A stretch of 64,000 bases of DNA from NCBI GenBank assembly GCA_963693285.1, contig OY848929.1, forward strand, positions 5,334,501 to 5,398,500. The letters are read 5' to 3'. The DNA comes from Xestospongia muta (Eukaryota; Porifera; Demospongiae; Haplosclerida; Petrosiidae). The position numbers and the translations under genes are program-made. Under the pieces are notes generated by a model, which had not been told where the DNA came from, did no database searches, and was given only the letters and a program-made list of their open reading frames with translations. Positions 27,539 through 39,012 of the stretch are shown here, piece after piece (position 1 is the stretch's first letter; every line of letters starts with the position of its first letter).

Positions 27539-27588
27539 CCTCTTTCTCTCTGATAAGTTTAAACTGTGCTATACTTAACTGAAGCCTC

Positions 27589-27596
27589 CTTTTATA
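27589..27596 (-). promoter_or_regulatory. TATA box of the orphan gene
   Basis: TATAAAAG on the minus strand lies 51 bp before the ATG of the 159-residue protein. TGATAAG sites lie on both sides (about 27550 and 27608-27615), which match GATA-factor sites. Confidence 0.6.
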
Positions 27597-27701
27597 CTTA
27601 ATTTGATCTTATCAGATTAACTGTGCAAACATTGTTGTTTTCATCGATAAAGTACAGACAGTATGGAGGGGAATTACTATAGTATTATAATTTTGATAGT
27701 G

Positions 27702-28274
27702 ACTACATAAATTATTGTAGTATTACTGGAACTGACATTATTACACGTGACATCATGAAAGGGCAACTAGAGTTCATATTGGGAATTAATTGATATGATG
27801 AAACATCTTTTCCATGGAGGCATATTTAAATATATTCTGTTATTGAAAGTATGTCATCAAATTATAATAATGATCAACAATAAAACATTCCGGCTGCAAT
27901 ATTTATGATAATAAAATAGACTTTAAAAGGTTCTTATTCATACACCACCTTCACGTCTCCAGACTGCATATCCATGTCTTCCTGTTTACTACATAAATTA
28001 TTGTAGTATTACTGCACCTGACATTATTACACGACATCTTGAAAGGGCAACTAGAGTCCATATTGGGAATTAATTGATAAGATGAGACATCTTTTCCATG
28101 GAGGCATATTTAAATATATTGTTATTGAAAGTATGTCATCAAATTATAATAATGATCAACAATAAAACATTCCCGCTGCAATATTTATGATAATAAAATA
28201 GACTTTAAAAGGTTCTTCTTATTCATACACCACCTCCAGATCTCCGGACTGACATATCCATGTGTTCCTGTTTA
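27702..28274. repeat. Tandem duplication of the GPD2 3' end (2 x ~286 bp)
   Basis: Copy A (27702-27987) and copy B (27988-28274) are adjacent direct repeats of about 90% identity that both start ACTACATAAATTATTGTAG. Copy B contains the last codons and stop of GPD2 plus its 3' flank. Copy A, downstream in the sense of transcription, keeps a decayed version of those codons with a one-base deletion (ATATGCAGT against ATATGTCAGT) that shifts the frame. Confidence 0.9.
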
Positions 28275-29073
28275 CGACGAACTATTTCTGCCATTCGACT
28301 ATTAGCTACTTCACCTGTTTTTAAACCACTCATTAACTAAAAAAATAGAAAACATCAGTATACACAATTCCATATAAGTCTTGCAAGAATGAGTCACTAT
28401 AACTTTGATTTCCTTACTTGCAGAAACTCTTCTTCCTCAATTGTAGCATTTTTGTTAATGTCTACTTCAGCTATTAAATCTCTTAGCTCTTTATCAGATA
28501 CTGATTCACCCATATCTTTTAAAGCACGCTTCAAATCATAAATTGATATGTGACCATCTTTGTCTTTATCAAGACTCTTAAATATTTCAGTGTAACGTTT
28601 TGCTTCTTGATAAGACAATTTGATCTCCACATTACGTACTTCATGGCGTACCTTAAAACCCATTGTCTGAAGAAAAAGTTTGGCATCGGCCATTTGTTTC
28701 TATAGTAACAGCAAAGAATGTCATAAATGTTTCACTGTTTGACTTACTTTCTGTTCATCTTTATTCCATCCTAATTCTTTTCCCATAATTTCTATGACTC
28801 GAGGTAGTGCATCCTCAGCAGCTTGAACATTCAAGAAAGCTAAACTGGTTCTACGAGCTATAACATCAACTGCTGTACAAGCATACTCTTTGATAGCATA
28901 CAAAACATCAGCTTCAATGTAGGGAAACTCTTCAACAAGTCGCTTTCCTTTAACAGGCCAACGTCGCCCAGTGAAGCTGGCTAGATCAGCCACACGAGGC
29001 GCTTTATCTCCATATGTCTTTGCTAAATGATGAGCAACCTGAGAGAGAGAGCGAGCGAGAGAGCGAGAGCGAG

Positions 29074-29129
<56 letters not shown>

Positions 29130-31376
29130 AAGAAGATACAAAGTCAAGTTCCTGTACCTCTACTTCAATGCCATAGTCTTGTACAAGGCGTATAAAAGAA
29201 GTAGGTTGCCATGCCTCACCACCTTCCAAGATAAACCCATCTGTTTGACAACCACGAGGATCATTTAGTCCTCCAACTTCTACAGCTTTATCAACTGTAT
29301 CACGAGACATAGCACGATAAGTGGTCCATTTACCTATAATAATAGATCGTGTGATTTTCATGTGATTGTCATGTGACTTACCTCCTGCTATTGTCACCAT
29401 TTTGCTCTTACTAACTTCAATGACATGATTACGTGAAATGGACTGAGTGTCTTTTGAATTAGGATCACTAACGAGGGGGCGTATACCACTCCAGGCAGCT
29501 AAAACATCACCTCGACGAACTAAAACAATATTACATTAATTTTTCTATATTTTATTGACAAACCAGATAGATCAGGACTTAAATAATCCTTGATTTCTTT
29601 TAAAATGAATCTAATGTCTTCTTCAGTGGGAGATGGATAATGTGTCACTTCAGTAGGTGAGTCTGTAGTCCCTGCAATAGTTTTACCTACAACAAAGTAT
29701 AAATATTAGTATTAGTAATAATGATGCACAGATGATGATGATGACACATTACATTACACTATATAATAGTACATGTGAATACAAAGAACTACAGTAGAGG
29801 AAATAGTATGTTAACAATAGGGAAACACAATTAACCTTATACTATAGTGTAAATTTCAGACTCCATATTAGGACATATTTCATATACTATCCTTTATAAT
29901 GCATAAGATTTGATGAATAAACAGTGGTGACATAATTAAATTATCTTAAACTCTTCACATGACACATTTATCACAGCTATTTCCAAGATGACACCAGAGT
30001 ATGATATAATGTCAATATGGCAATTGCTATTTACCTTCCCAAGGAAGGAAAAAAATAACTCTTCCATCGCTAGTTGAGGGATCAAGAAGACCCATTGAGC
30101 GTGGACTGTAATAATCAGGTACAACAATATGTACTCCAGCACTTGGTTGACAAATATTGTCAACTGATGGATCATCCATTTGACGAATTATATCAGTACA
30201 AGGACCTGATAGACAGACAGACAGACAAACAGACAGATAAACAAATAGACAGAAATGACTTTTGTCATACCAGTAGCATTTACAACAACTTTAGCAAATA
30301 TATTCCATTCATTGCCAGTGAATTGATCTCTAACATGAACTCCTTTAACGATGTCTTTTTCTTTAATCAGAGACAGCACTTCAACATGGTTCGCTAACTT
30401 AGCTCCCTCACGTGCAGCAGTTAAAGCTATTGCTAAATTCATACGAGCATCATTATGTTGACCTATGAAAGGTATCAACTTGCAACTGTCATAATATAGT
30501 TTCACTTACCATCATAGTAGACTATGGCTCCACAAAGCTTGTTTGCCTGTAACATTGGAAACTCTTCAAGAGCTTTGGATTTAGAGACAAAGAAACTTGA
30601 CTTGACAACTTTCTTGCCAGCGACTAAATCATACATTTTAATACCAGCCCAAAAATAAGGAATTTGCCACCACCTAATGCAGACTGTCAGTGATGTATAA
30701 TATAATAATACGCAGTCTTTACTTGTATACTGGTAACATGATTGGTAGAGGATGTGACAAGTGTGGTGCAATCTCTAGTAAGTTAGCTCTCTCATGAAGT
30801 GCTTCCTTTACTAGTCTATACTGCTCCCAGTCCAGTCCTAAAATTGCCTTCTGAAGATATCGTACACCACCGTGAATTAGCTTGGTACTCCGACTACTGG
30901 TCCCTGAACTGAAGTCATCTCCTTCAACTAATGCCACCTTTAAACCTAGAGAATAAAATAAAGTGTTAAAATAAATTTGATCTTATGCACTTACCTCTAG
31001 TAGTGGCATCTAAAGCTACACCACACCCAGTGACTCCACCCCCTATAACAAGAATGTCATACTGCTCCCCACTTTGAAGATATTTTATCTGCTCAGCTCT
31101 GTAAATGTGTCGGTTTGTTTCTAATTAAATGAAATATTTTGAAATTACCGAGTAGGTATAATCAATTCTCTGTGAGTCTTTTTCCCTTCCTTGACCTTTG
31201 ATGCAGCAGAAACCTCAAATGCTTCACTTTCTCCGTTCTAAAATGTACCATCACCATGACAACCACCCAACCCTGATTATTTATACCTGAGCACTGATGA
31301 CTCTCCATCCACTGTAACCAACTATACCTACAGCTAAAGAGGTTGCCAATAACTTGAGTTTGTGGACAACAGCCAT
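28223..31376 (-). CDS. GPD2: Mitochondrial glycerol-3-phosphate dehydrogenase
   Basis: This FAD enzyme of the outer face of the inner mitochondrial membrane oxidises glycerol-3-phosphate to DHAP and feeds electrons to ubiquinone. It starts MAVVHKLKLLATSLAVGIVG (leader). The FAD-binding site is YDILVIGGGVTGCGVALDA, then VALVEGDDFSSGTSSRSTKL and HGGVRYLQKA. Later exons show LTAAREGAKLANHVEVLS, VNATG, QPSAGVHIVVPDYYSP and PSTSDGRVIFFLPWEGK. The C-terminus carries EF-hands: SLDKDKDGHISIYDL and EVDINKNATIEEEEF, as in animal GPD2, which is calcium-activated. The last exon ends MDMSVRRSGGGV. A GA microsatellite forms the end of one intron. A 5' UTR exon is likely, since an acceptor-like TTTAG precedes the start exon. 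Confidence 0.96.
29040..29127. repeat. (GA)n/(CT)n microsatellite at a GPD2 acceptor
   Basis: On the coding (minus) strand this is a CT run ending CTCTCTCAG, followed at once by the GPD2 exon beginning VAHHLAKTYGDKAP. It is another case of a microsatellite acting as a polypyrimidine tract. Confidence 0.9.
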
Positions 31377-31592
31377 TCGTGAGGGAGCAGAATAATCTAA
31401 AAATTATACTGTCATAAAGGCAGTCGCCATTGACTCACGTCACACAAAAATTAATAATTAAAAATAGCGCTGTGAAAAATTTACAGAAGTAAACGGAAAC
31501 ATTCTGAATTTTATACAGAAATATATATTATACGGAACTAATTCTATTCCGTATATTTAGTGGAGGTGTGGCACCCACGTGTAGCTGTAAAC
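31377..31592. promoter_or_regulatory. Divergent promoter, GPD2 / DDB2
   Basis: 216 bp between start codons, AT-rich, with GGAGGTGTGGC at 31562-31572 followed by CACCCACGTG. This is the same GGYGTGGY box as at other promoters, about 20 bp before the DDB2 ATG. Confidence 0.45.
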
Positions 31593-33263
31593 ATGGATCT
31601 AAGTGGTGAACGACAGAGTATTAGTGAATACTCATACCTAACAAAACTACATTATGTCCGAGAAGAGAGAAATCAAAGATTTCAAGGCATACACAATGTA
31701 TTGTTTAATACTAGTGGTAGTAATTGAGTAATTTTGTATTTTTTAGCACTTACGTGATCAGTTTTTGGTAGAGTCTAGTCGATGGAAAGTATATAAAACA
31801 GCAAGTCCTTTTAACAGACGTGTTACATGTATAGAATGGCATCCTTCACGTCATGATTTCGTAACATTTGCTTCTCATGGAGGTACTCTGTATCTCTGGA
31901 ACATTGTCGACAGCCATCAAGACATGTTTATACAAGGAGTAAGTTAGTACTAACAGAACATGGATTTTGAAAAATTTTGTTATAGGAGGGATATGGTTAT
32001 GGTGCTATTACTCAAATGTTATTCAAACCTCATCACCCACTCCATATTTATACCACAAGTGTCAATGGGACATTTAGCTTGAAAGATTTTGAAGGACGTC
32101 ATTCAGAAGTGTATTTAGATACAATGGACATAAAGTAAGAGAGTTCCTATTATTTGTATATTAATTAGCTATTAGGTATTGGTGGACAAGTCTAGCATTA
32201 TCAATATCAGTTGATGTAATATTTGTAGGAGGTAATACTGGTAGAGCAGTGCTGTTAAATTCCAATGGAAAAATTGTAAGTGTTTCAACATCCCCTTTAC
32301 ATAACACTATTACTCATACCAGTTACATCAATACTTAAATTTTCACAAAGACAAGATCCATCATGCTGAGTTTTGTCCAGCTTCTGACAATTTATTAGCA
32401 ACATCCTCTAATGATAAAACAGTGTCAATTTGGGATATACGATATATGGGAGAAAACACTTTCAAACCTTTGGCAACACTAAAGCACCAAGCACCTATTA
32501 GTTCAGGTCAGTTGTCCAGTTTATCAAACAAGTCTAACCTGTTTTTGTAGTGACATTTGATCCAGTGTATGGTAGTCGACTACTTACTACAGCTCACAAT
32601 AGCGAACTTCGTGTCTACGACTCTCATAACTGGGAGAAACCAACACTGACAATAAAACATCCTCATAGACACTTCCAACATATGACCAATATTAAAGTAA
32701 AAGACAAATAGATTTATTAAAAATTGCCACACCTGCATACTCTTCTTCCAGGCAACCTGGCATCCATTTTTTGAGGACATTTGCATTGTGGGAAGATATG
32801 CCGAGAGTGATGACCCTGATAAAACTCGTTGTGTTGACCTGATTGACTTGAACACTGGTGTTGTAGCTGGAAAGTTGTGTGATCCCATGGCATCGCAAAT
32901 TATGGTGGTACGTTATGTCATAATAACTGTCACATCCTTGTCATGTGTACTAGGTAAATAAATTCAACAAACTTGGTAGTGTGTTAGCAACGGGAATGGG
33001 TAAGTACTAATTCTAATGTCTGATTATAATTGACCTTTATAATAGGATATACAGCTTTGTTATGGCATATGTTGCCACCAGATCACACCCCTAATGATGA
33101 TATCAAGGTCAAAGGTCATATCTCTTTACCTCGCTCTTGCCCTAATACTAATGAAGAAGACAGAAGAGGTAGAAAGAGACGAGGAAAAGACAATGATGCA
33201 ATGACAGTTAAGAAGAAAAAACTTGCTGTGTGTTCTATGCAAAAGAAACACAAGAAAAAATAA
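31593..33263 (+). CDS. DDB2: Damage-specific DNA-binding protein 2 (WD40)
   Basis: DDB2 recognises UV photolesions and recruits the CUL4-DDB1 ubiquitin ligase for nucleotide excision repair. Exons join to MDLSGERQSISEYSYLTKLH, then a helix-loop-helix stretch and KTASPFNRRVTCIEWHP, followed by WD repeats: GTLYLWNIVD, GTFSLKDFEG, DKTVSIWDIRYMG (WDxR DWD box for DDB1 binding), SRLLTTAHNSELRVYDS and the highly diagnostic HPHRHFQHMTNIKATWHP, then CIVGRYAES and SVLATGMGYTALLWHM. A Lys-rich tail (RRGRKRRGKDNDAM, QKKHKKK) is longer than in mammals and looks like a nuclear localisation signal. PRMT2 follows on the same strand after 110 bp. Confidence 0.93.
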
Positions 33264-33352
33264 ACATTTAGCAACATAGAATTTTTTCCCTCATTTATCA
33301 TTATTATTATTTTATTCCCTCTCACTTTGAGTGTGCAATAGTTAAGTTATTT

Positions 33353-33366
33353 TAGAGGTGTGGTTA
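33353..33366 (+). promoter_or_regulatory. GGYGTGGY box between DDB2 and PRMT2
   Basis: AGAGGTGTGGTTA lies 8 bp before the PRMT2 ATG at 33374, within the 110-bp gap after the DDB2 stop. Given its closeness it could be in the 5' UTR rather than a promoter element. Confidence 0.35.
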
Positions 33367-33373
33367 TGACATC

Positions 33374-35663
33374 ATGGCTTCTGCTGATGTAGCTTATGTT
33401 ATAAGTGATTTTAATCCTACTGAAGACAATCAGGTATACTACAATACTATACTTATTACTTCCTGCTAGAACAAAGAAAACTGTCTCCATACACAGAGAC
33501 GGTCAATTGTCATAAGACCATAATAATTATGATTCAGCAGGAACAGCTATGCACTTTTCAATAGATAGCATTGCATTTTGGAGAAACTGTTAAGGTGCTT
33601 GACAGGGTCAATAGTGAGTGGTGGTGGGTGGAGTTGAGGGGTGAAGTGGGGTATGTTCCCGCAAATCACTTATCAAATGAACCTTTGTTAACTGAAGATG
33701 AGAAATGGGAAAACGAAGAGTATTTTAATAGTTATGGACAACTGGTAGGTGTGTTCAAACTGTTAATTTAATTTGATATGTCTAAGTACAGAAATTACAT
33801 TCAGAAATGCTCAATGATGTACCACGTACATTAGCTTACAAGACTGCCATTGAAAAGGCATCAGTATGGCTTAAAGATAAGGTCTATTCATCAATGTTCA
33901 TATGTCCATTTTCAAGTACTATTTATGTCCATCTCATATTTCTTATCCATTTCATACATACATGAATCTATTAAGAAACCATAGTATTAAGTTAAGTTGT
34001 TTGCATAATTACAGGTTGTGTTGGATGTAGGCAGTGGTACGGGGATTTTAAGTTTGTTTTGTGCTCACTATGGACAGCCAAAAAAGGTCATAATTAATAT
34101 TTTATTTCCTTTTACTACAAACACGTCAAGGAGCATTGTTAGGTTTATGCTGTGGAATGTAGTGAGATTGCTCTACTTGCTCAAAAGACTGTACAAAAAA
34201 ATGGCTTTGATAATGTTATTGACATAATCCATTCCAAAGTTGAAGACATTGATTTAACAGACCAAGTTGATTGTATCATATCAGAATGGATGGGAACATT
34301 ACTATTGGTATAATACCGTCACAACTTATAGTGTTTAATACCAATATATTTATAGTTTGAGTTTATGGTGGAGTCAGTTATAATAGCACGAAACAAGTTC
34401 TTAAAACCGGTTAGTCTGGTTGAACATGTTAGGAAATAATGCATGATCTCTCTTTAGAATGGTATCATATGGCCATCTAAAGCTGAACTATTCCTAGTTC
34501 CTTGTTCAGCAGAGGAAGTATACCAAGAAAGAAGAGGTATCTGGACTAATGCATATGGGTTTGACTTTTCTCCCTATATGTACGCTAGTTAATTTTGTTT
34601 TGTGTAAACACATTCTTTTGGTTGCTTACAGACCAATGGCTGAAGACACTTTGACAAACAGACCATTATACAATCATGTTCTGTCAGCAGAAGCTTGTTT
34701 GTCTGAAGAAAGTTCAATCTTTCAAATGGATATGTCAACTGTGACTATCCCTATGTTAGAGGTATGTATATCCATTGGGAATATCAGTCATAACTGCTAT
34801 GTGATGGATTCTAAGGAAACAAAATTCATAACTAGACAATTGTGTAATAATATTACCACATGAAACAATTCTAATTGTGGAAAAGAGATGATAAGTGATT
34901 AAGCAATATCTCATTAATTAATTCCTTAAGGACAATAAGATAACAATTAAATAAATTAGTGTGTTGCTTCAGATTATAGGAATGTACAAATGACAAGAAC
35001 ATGGATTATGATAATAGTAAATAAACTTTCTATATATGTACGTGTTGAATGATACATTCTTTTTTTATTTACAAATGATATAGAGGAAAGAAGCCACAGT
35101 AGATTTTCTCATAAGCAGATCCGGTTAGTTTTCCTCCACTTATTATGTTATAAGATATAAGTTGTTGCTGTAGGGACTTTACATGGATTTGCTAGTTGGT
35201 TCAAAGTTTATTTTGATGGTCCAATAGCAACGACTATTTTATCTACTTCTCCAAATCACCCGTATGTCTTCATATTATCAATGTATTAGTAAGATTTTGA
35301 TTGTTATCTGATGACTGGTTTTTCTTCCATGAAAACAAACAAGATTAGCATTTCAATATATTGTATACCTTATTCTCTCTTGCACACACACACATACAGT
35401 TTAACACATTGGAAACAAGATTTGTTATTGATAGACCAACCATATAAAGTTCTAGAAGGACAAAGAATTAAGGGGAAAGTCCTACTGACTAGACACAAAA
35501 TTTGGAGAAGACATTTACGTGTACAATTAAGTTATAGTCTTTGGAATAACGAGGAAAAGATTACTGAAGTAATTATGATATGATATGTAAACAATTTGTA
35601 AAGTAATTTGTACATTCTTTCTTTGTGTAGGAAATGACTAAATTATATTGTGTTTGGCGTTAA
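33374..35663 (+). CDS. PRMT2: Protein arginine N-methyltransferase 2
   Basis: PRMT2 is the only PRMT with an N-terminal SH3 domain. Here residues 1-60 (MASADVAYVISDFNPTEDNQ, then IALHFGETVKVLDRVNSEWW, GEVGYVPANHLS) form the SH3. The methyltransferase core follows: VLDVGSGTGILSLFCA (motif I), VYAVECSEIALLAQKTV (post I), VDCIISEWMGTLLLFE (double-E loop), KPNGIIWPSKAELFLVP, then the beta-barrel with IQF-like segments and THW loop LTHWKQDLLLIDQ. It ends KLYCVWR. The Glu of SEWMG and the HW of the THW loop are intact, so it should be active with S-adenosylmethionine. It sits in tandem behind DDB2. Some introns here are longer (over 200 bp). Confidence 0.93.
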
Positions 35664-36125
35664 AATTACCATCACTAAGACAACAAGAATAAACTAAATT
35701 AACCTGATGGTGGTCATTGATATTCATGATAAACAAATATTTTATCTGCATTTTATGAAATCATTCATTTGTTAACAATATTCATTCTTATGGATGTTAC
35801 TATAAATAGGATGTTATTATAAATAGGATGTTATTTATAAATAAGGTGTTACTATAAATAGGGTGTTACTAAAAATAGATAGGCTTTTACTAAATATAGA
35901 TAGACTTTTACTAAGGAATTGGGGAAATACAATACGTGACGTTACAATGCTGATTGTAGTTTCTAAAAGAACTCGTATTAGTTAAAATATTTAAGATTAC
36001 AATAATAACAACAAGTGATTACTCATTTTACGTAACAATTATCGATAGCATACTATTAGTTTACATAAAAATCATGTCCACACAAAATATAGTAACTTTG
36101 ATTGATACTATCAAAAAGTTTACTA
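35664..36125. other. Intergenic spacer with short repeats
   Basis: A 462-bp spacer between the 3' ends of PRMT2 and the minus-strand unknown gene. At 35797-35925 it has an imperfect repeat of about 18 bp (GTTACTATAAATAGG, drifting to TTTTACTAAATATAGATAG). No gene is seen. Confidence 0.7.
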
Positions 36126-37232
36126 TTACAAACACATAGTGTTCAAGATTTCTTCTGGTCTTAAAAGTTGTATATCAGCTGTTTCATAATCATTTCCATT
36201 AGACGTAAGTAAAGTCCAGTTAATTGGGTAGTGTTCTTTTCGGAACAGCCATAGTATCCTCCATGAGTACTCCTACAACACACCAATATACATCAATCCA
36301 TTACATAGTTAAGTTATATAAACTGACCATATCAGACTATAGAGTTATTAAAAACTCATTTAACTTCTTGCAAAGCACTTTCAAGCTCTTGTAGAACATG
36401 CAAGTAGCCATTTGACATTTTTGTAACCTTCCATTTGTCTGAAATTTCTTCGAGACATTGCTTGGCCAGTTGTGAGCACTATTCCAAATAAGGAAATGAG
36501 TATTAGTAGTATAGTTAAAACAACTTCCTTTACCTGTAGTAATGGTAGAATGTTGTCTATCGCTGTGAAAATAAACTCAAGGTTAGACTCTTTGATGAGG
36601 GTCTGTGTAATGTTATAATGACCACCTTGTGAGGCAACTTATTAACAACGTACCATATAATGGCCATTATCAACTTGAATCGGGTCACTTGGTGGTAATA
36701 CAACATAGCCATGTGATAACACTTTAGCAACTATTTTAAAAAGGATAAGATAATCTTCATCCTTAGGCACCAACACATGACTTACTTCGACAATAATCCA
36801 AAGGAAAAAGGAACTGGCCTCCGCCAATCATGTATGTCTCTCTCAACAGCGTGATCATATTACATATGAGATAAAGGTGCAAGTCAATGTTGTGTCGTCT
36901 TGTCCATTGAAATAATATAAAGAAATTCTCGCTTGTACAATGAGGAGGGATGTTAGGCAATTGGTTCTCAACCTCAGGGCTGTGTAGAGTGACATTGCTT
37001 CTACTATCTGTACTAAGCGTTCTCTCCAATGGATGATTTTTAGCATGAAGTAACTCCAATCTACGGTCAGATTGCACAGGGTTTGGTACCACTAGATCTA
37101 TATGTCGATCGTCAGCTATTGTGGTAGAGGAGGTCTCCTGTTCAGGTTGAAATACTGGACCTATATAGCGAAGAGACAATAAGTGACAAGCTGATACCAA
37201 TGTACAATATGTCGTTAACACGTACTACTCAT
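36126..37232 (-). CDS. Unrecognised conserved-looking protein, about six exons
   Basis: I do not recognise this gene. The best model starts with a 7-nt coding part of exon 1 (ATGAGTA, then donor GTACGT), joins at 37160 to give MSSPVFQPEQETSSTTIADD, a polar N-terminus, then a block FFILFQWTRRHNIDLHLYLI, CNMITLLRETYMIGGGQFL and FPLDYCRIAKVLSHGYVVLP. Next come PSDPIQVDNGHYM, TLIKESNLEFIFTAIDNILP, an amphipathic segment CSQLAKQCLEEISDKWKVTK, HVLQELESALQE and a last exon EYSWRILWLFRKEHYPINWT ending ILNTMCL at 36126. Clean short GT-AG introns keep the frame throughout, which argues for a real protein of about 290 residues. It has no signal peptide and no motif I can name. Confidence 0.65.
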
Positions 37233-37423
37233 TTTGTTTTTCTACTTCCTAAATCCTAATATCCTTCCAGCTCGCTCGCTCGCTTGCTCTCCCTCGCTCT
37301 CGCTCCGACACTACTATATACTATGTTCTAAGGGGAAGGTCCTTTGAGCCTTATAAGTCGTTTACTAAAAATAGATTACCCACGTATTTGAATTATTAAT
37401 AATTATTACTAAAAATAGTAGAT

Positions 37424-38731
37424 TCACATAAACGTATTGTCATCACTAGTTTGGTTTTTATGAATGTACAATGCACCTACATCACGACATTTGGAGTTGA
37501 CAATCTCACGTCGAACTTCAGGACTAATTTCATGATGTGGTTTTAGACGGAGTAATTCCAAAACAGCCTCTTTTTGTTCCAATGAGATATCTTCCTTATA
37601 TCTTTGAACAAAGGTCAACAAGCTCTGATGCCACAAAACAGGAAGTGGTCGAGGGTCTTGTTGAAAACGTAAAAAGTGAAAAACAATAGCATCAATAACT
37701 CGATAAGGCAAAGCATATTTTTTGTCAAGAAGAGTACGTAAAAAAATACTATTTGCACCAGAATATTCCATTTCTGCAATCTTCAACAGAGCAGCACTAG
37801 AATGCAACATTGGAATGCTAGTTTTAGCTAAGACACTGCTGATAATCAGTGCTTCACGAAGACTACAAGTGCCTGATTCACAGAGTGGCAGAAGTAAGCC
37901 TTTGAAAAAAGCTCCAGGTTTAAATAGTGCCTTCTTTAACGCCATATAAAGGTGAAAGTTTAGCCTTTTATATTCAGCTATGTCATCACGAACGCGAGGA
38001 AGAAGTACAAGATTATAAAATCGCTGAGCTTTGGTAACACTTAGATTAGAAGAGAAAATTCTAGTTGCTTGCAACATGGCCGATGCTGACCATTTCTCAG
38101 GTTCTGTTAAGTATAAGACTTCCTCCCAATTTGATAAAGATGGTATGACTTTAAATGCTTTAGGAAGTTTTCCTGCACGATACTTTGACAAAATGTGTCC
38201 AACTGATGAAAATACTTGAATCACTCTATCATCTAATTGTGAGGTGATCATTGAGGGGTGATCTGATAGTTTAGTTGAGAGTTCAGTCTGTTTATCTCGA
38301 ATTTTTTCCATTATAATATCAGCTAATGTTTTACGTTGAGGCTCTTTGGTTGCCATAAATAGTCTCATAGCTTTCTCATCTTCTTCATTCACTTCCGGTA
38401 ATATATCAGATGATACTTCAAAATCATCCTCTTCGCTTTCTGAACTCTCTCCTAAATGAGTTACATCAAGTGACAACTTAGTGCTAGCTGTAACCTCTGA
38501 TGACTTCTTTTCTCTATTCATAGACTGTCCTAAACCATACTCTTCCTCAAGTTCCTCCTGTTGAAGTCGAGCTTCTTCCAAGATCTTTTTAGTCATTCTT
38601 TCTCCAACAAATTCCTCGTCATCCACGAGTATCTTTCTTTTCTTGACACGTTTAGAAGTTTTAGGAGCATCAGCTCCTAAGATCTGTTGAGTGAGAGATT
38701 GATGTAACTTTGTCTTCTTCACCTTACTCAT
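37424..38731 (-). CDS. BYSL: Bystin, 40S ribosome biogenesis factor
   Basis: This intronless 435-residue frame is close to the 437 of human bystin. The N-terminus [20 protein letters not shown] is basic. The middle is acidic ([20 protein letters not shown]). The conserved bystin core has [72 protein letters not shown] and [20 protein letters not shown], then [19 protein letters not shown]. Bystin (yeast Enp1) acts in the nucleolus in pre-40S maturation. The complete lack of introns in a region of intron-rich genes may reflect retroposition or intron loss. The poly(A) tail and target duplications that would prove retroposition are not seen. Confidence 0.97.
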   Translation of the reverse strand: MSKVKKTKLHQSLTQQILGADAPKTSKRVKKRKILVDDEEFVGERMTKKILEEARLQQEELEEEYGLGQSMNREKKSSEVTASTKLSLDVTHLGESSESEEDDFEVSSDILPEVNEEDEKAMRLFMATKEPQRKTLADIIMEKIRDKQTELSTKLSDHPSMITSQLDDRVIQVFSSVGHILSKYRAGKLPKAFKVIPSLSNWEEVLYLTEPEKWSASAMLQATRIFSSNLSVTKAQRFYNLVLLPRVRDDIAEYKRLNFHLYMALKKALFKPGAFFKGLLLPLCESGTCSLREALIISSVLAKTSIPMLHSSAALLKIAEMEYSGANSIFLRTLLDKKYALPYRVIDAIVFHFLRFQQDPRPLPVLWHQSLLTFVQRYKEDISLEQKEAVLELLRLKPHHEISPEVRREIVNSKCRDVGALYIHKNQTSDDNTFM

Positions 38732-39012
38732 CTTTGAGCCACGTGGGTACTAGTTATTAAAAATAATATTAGTTTGATACTTTTACCTATAAATAGGATA
38801 TTTACGGTATAAAAAAATTGATTTCCCCAGCAGAGATTTAGGGTGAATGACAAAATAAATAATTTATTATTCATAAAAAGTGATTCGTGGTTTTAAAATA
38901 TTGATTAAATATGGACAGGAAACGAATAGTTATTGCCTCTTAGAAAATGTGTATATAAGTTAAAAACTAATTCGAACAAATGTTAGACAAAAGAGGCAGC
39001 AGAACCCATTGA

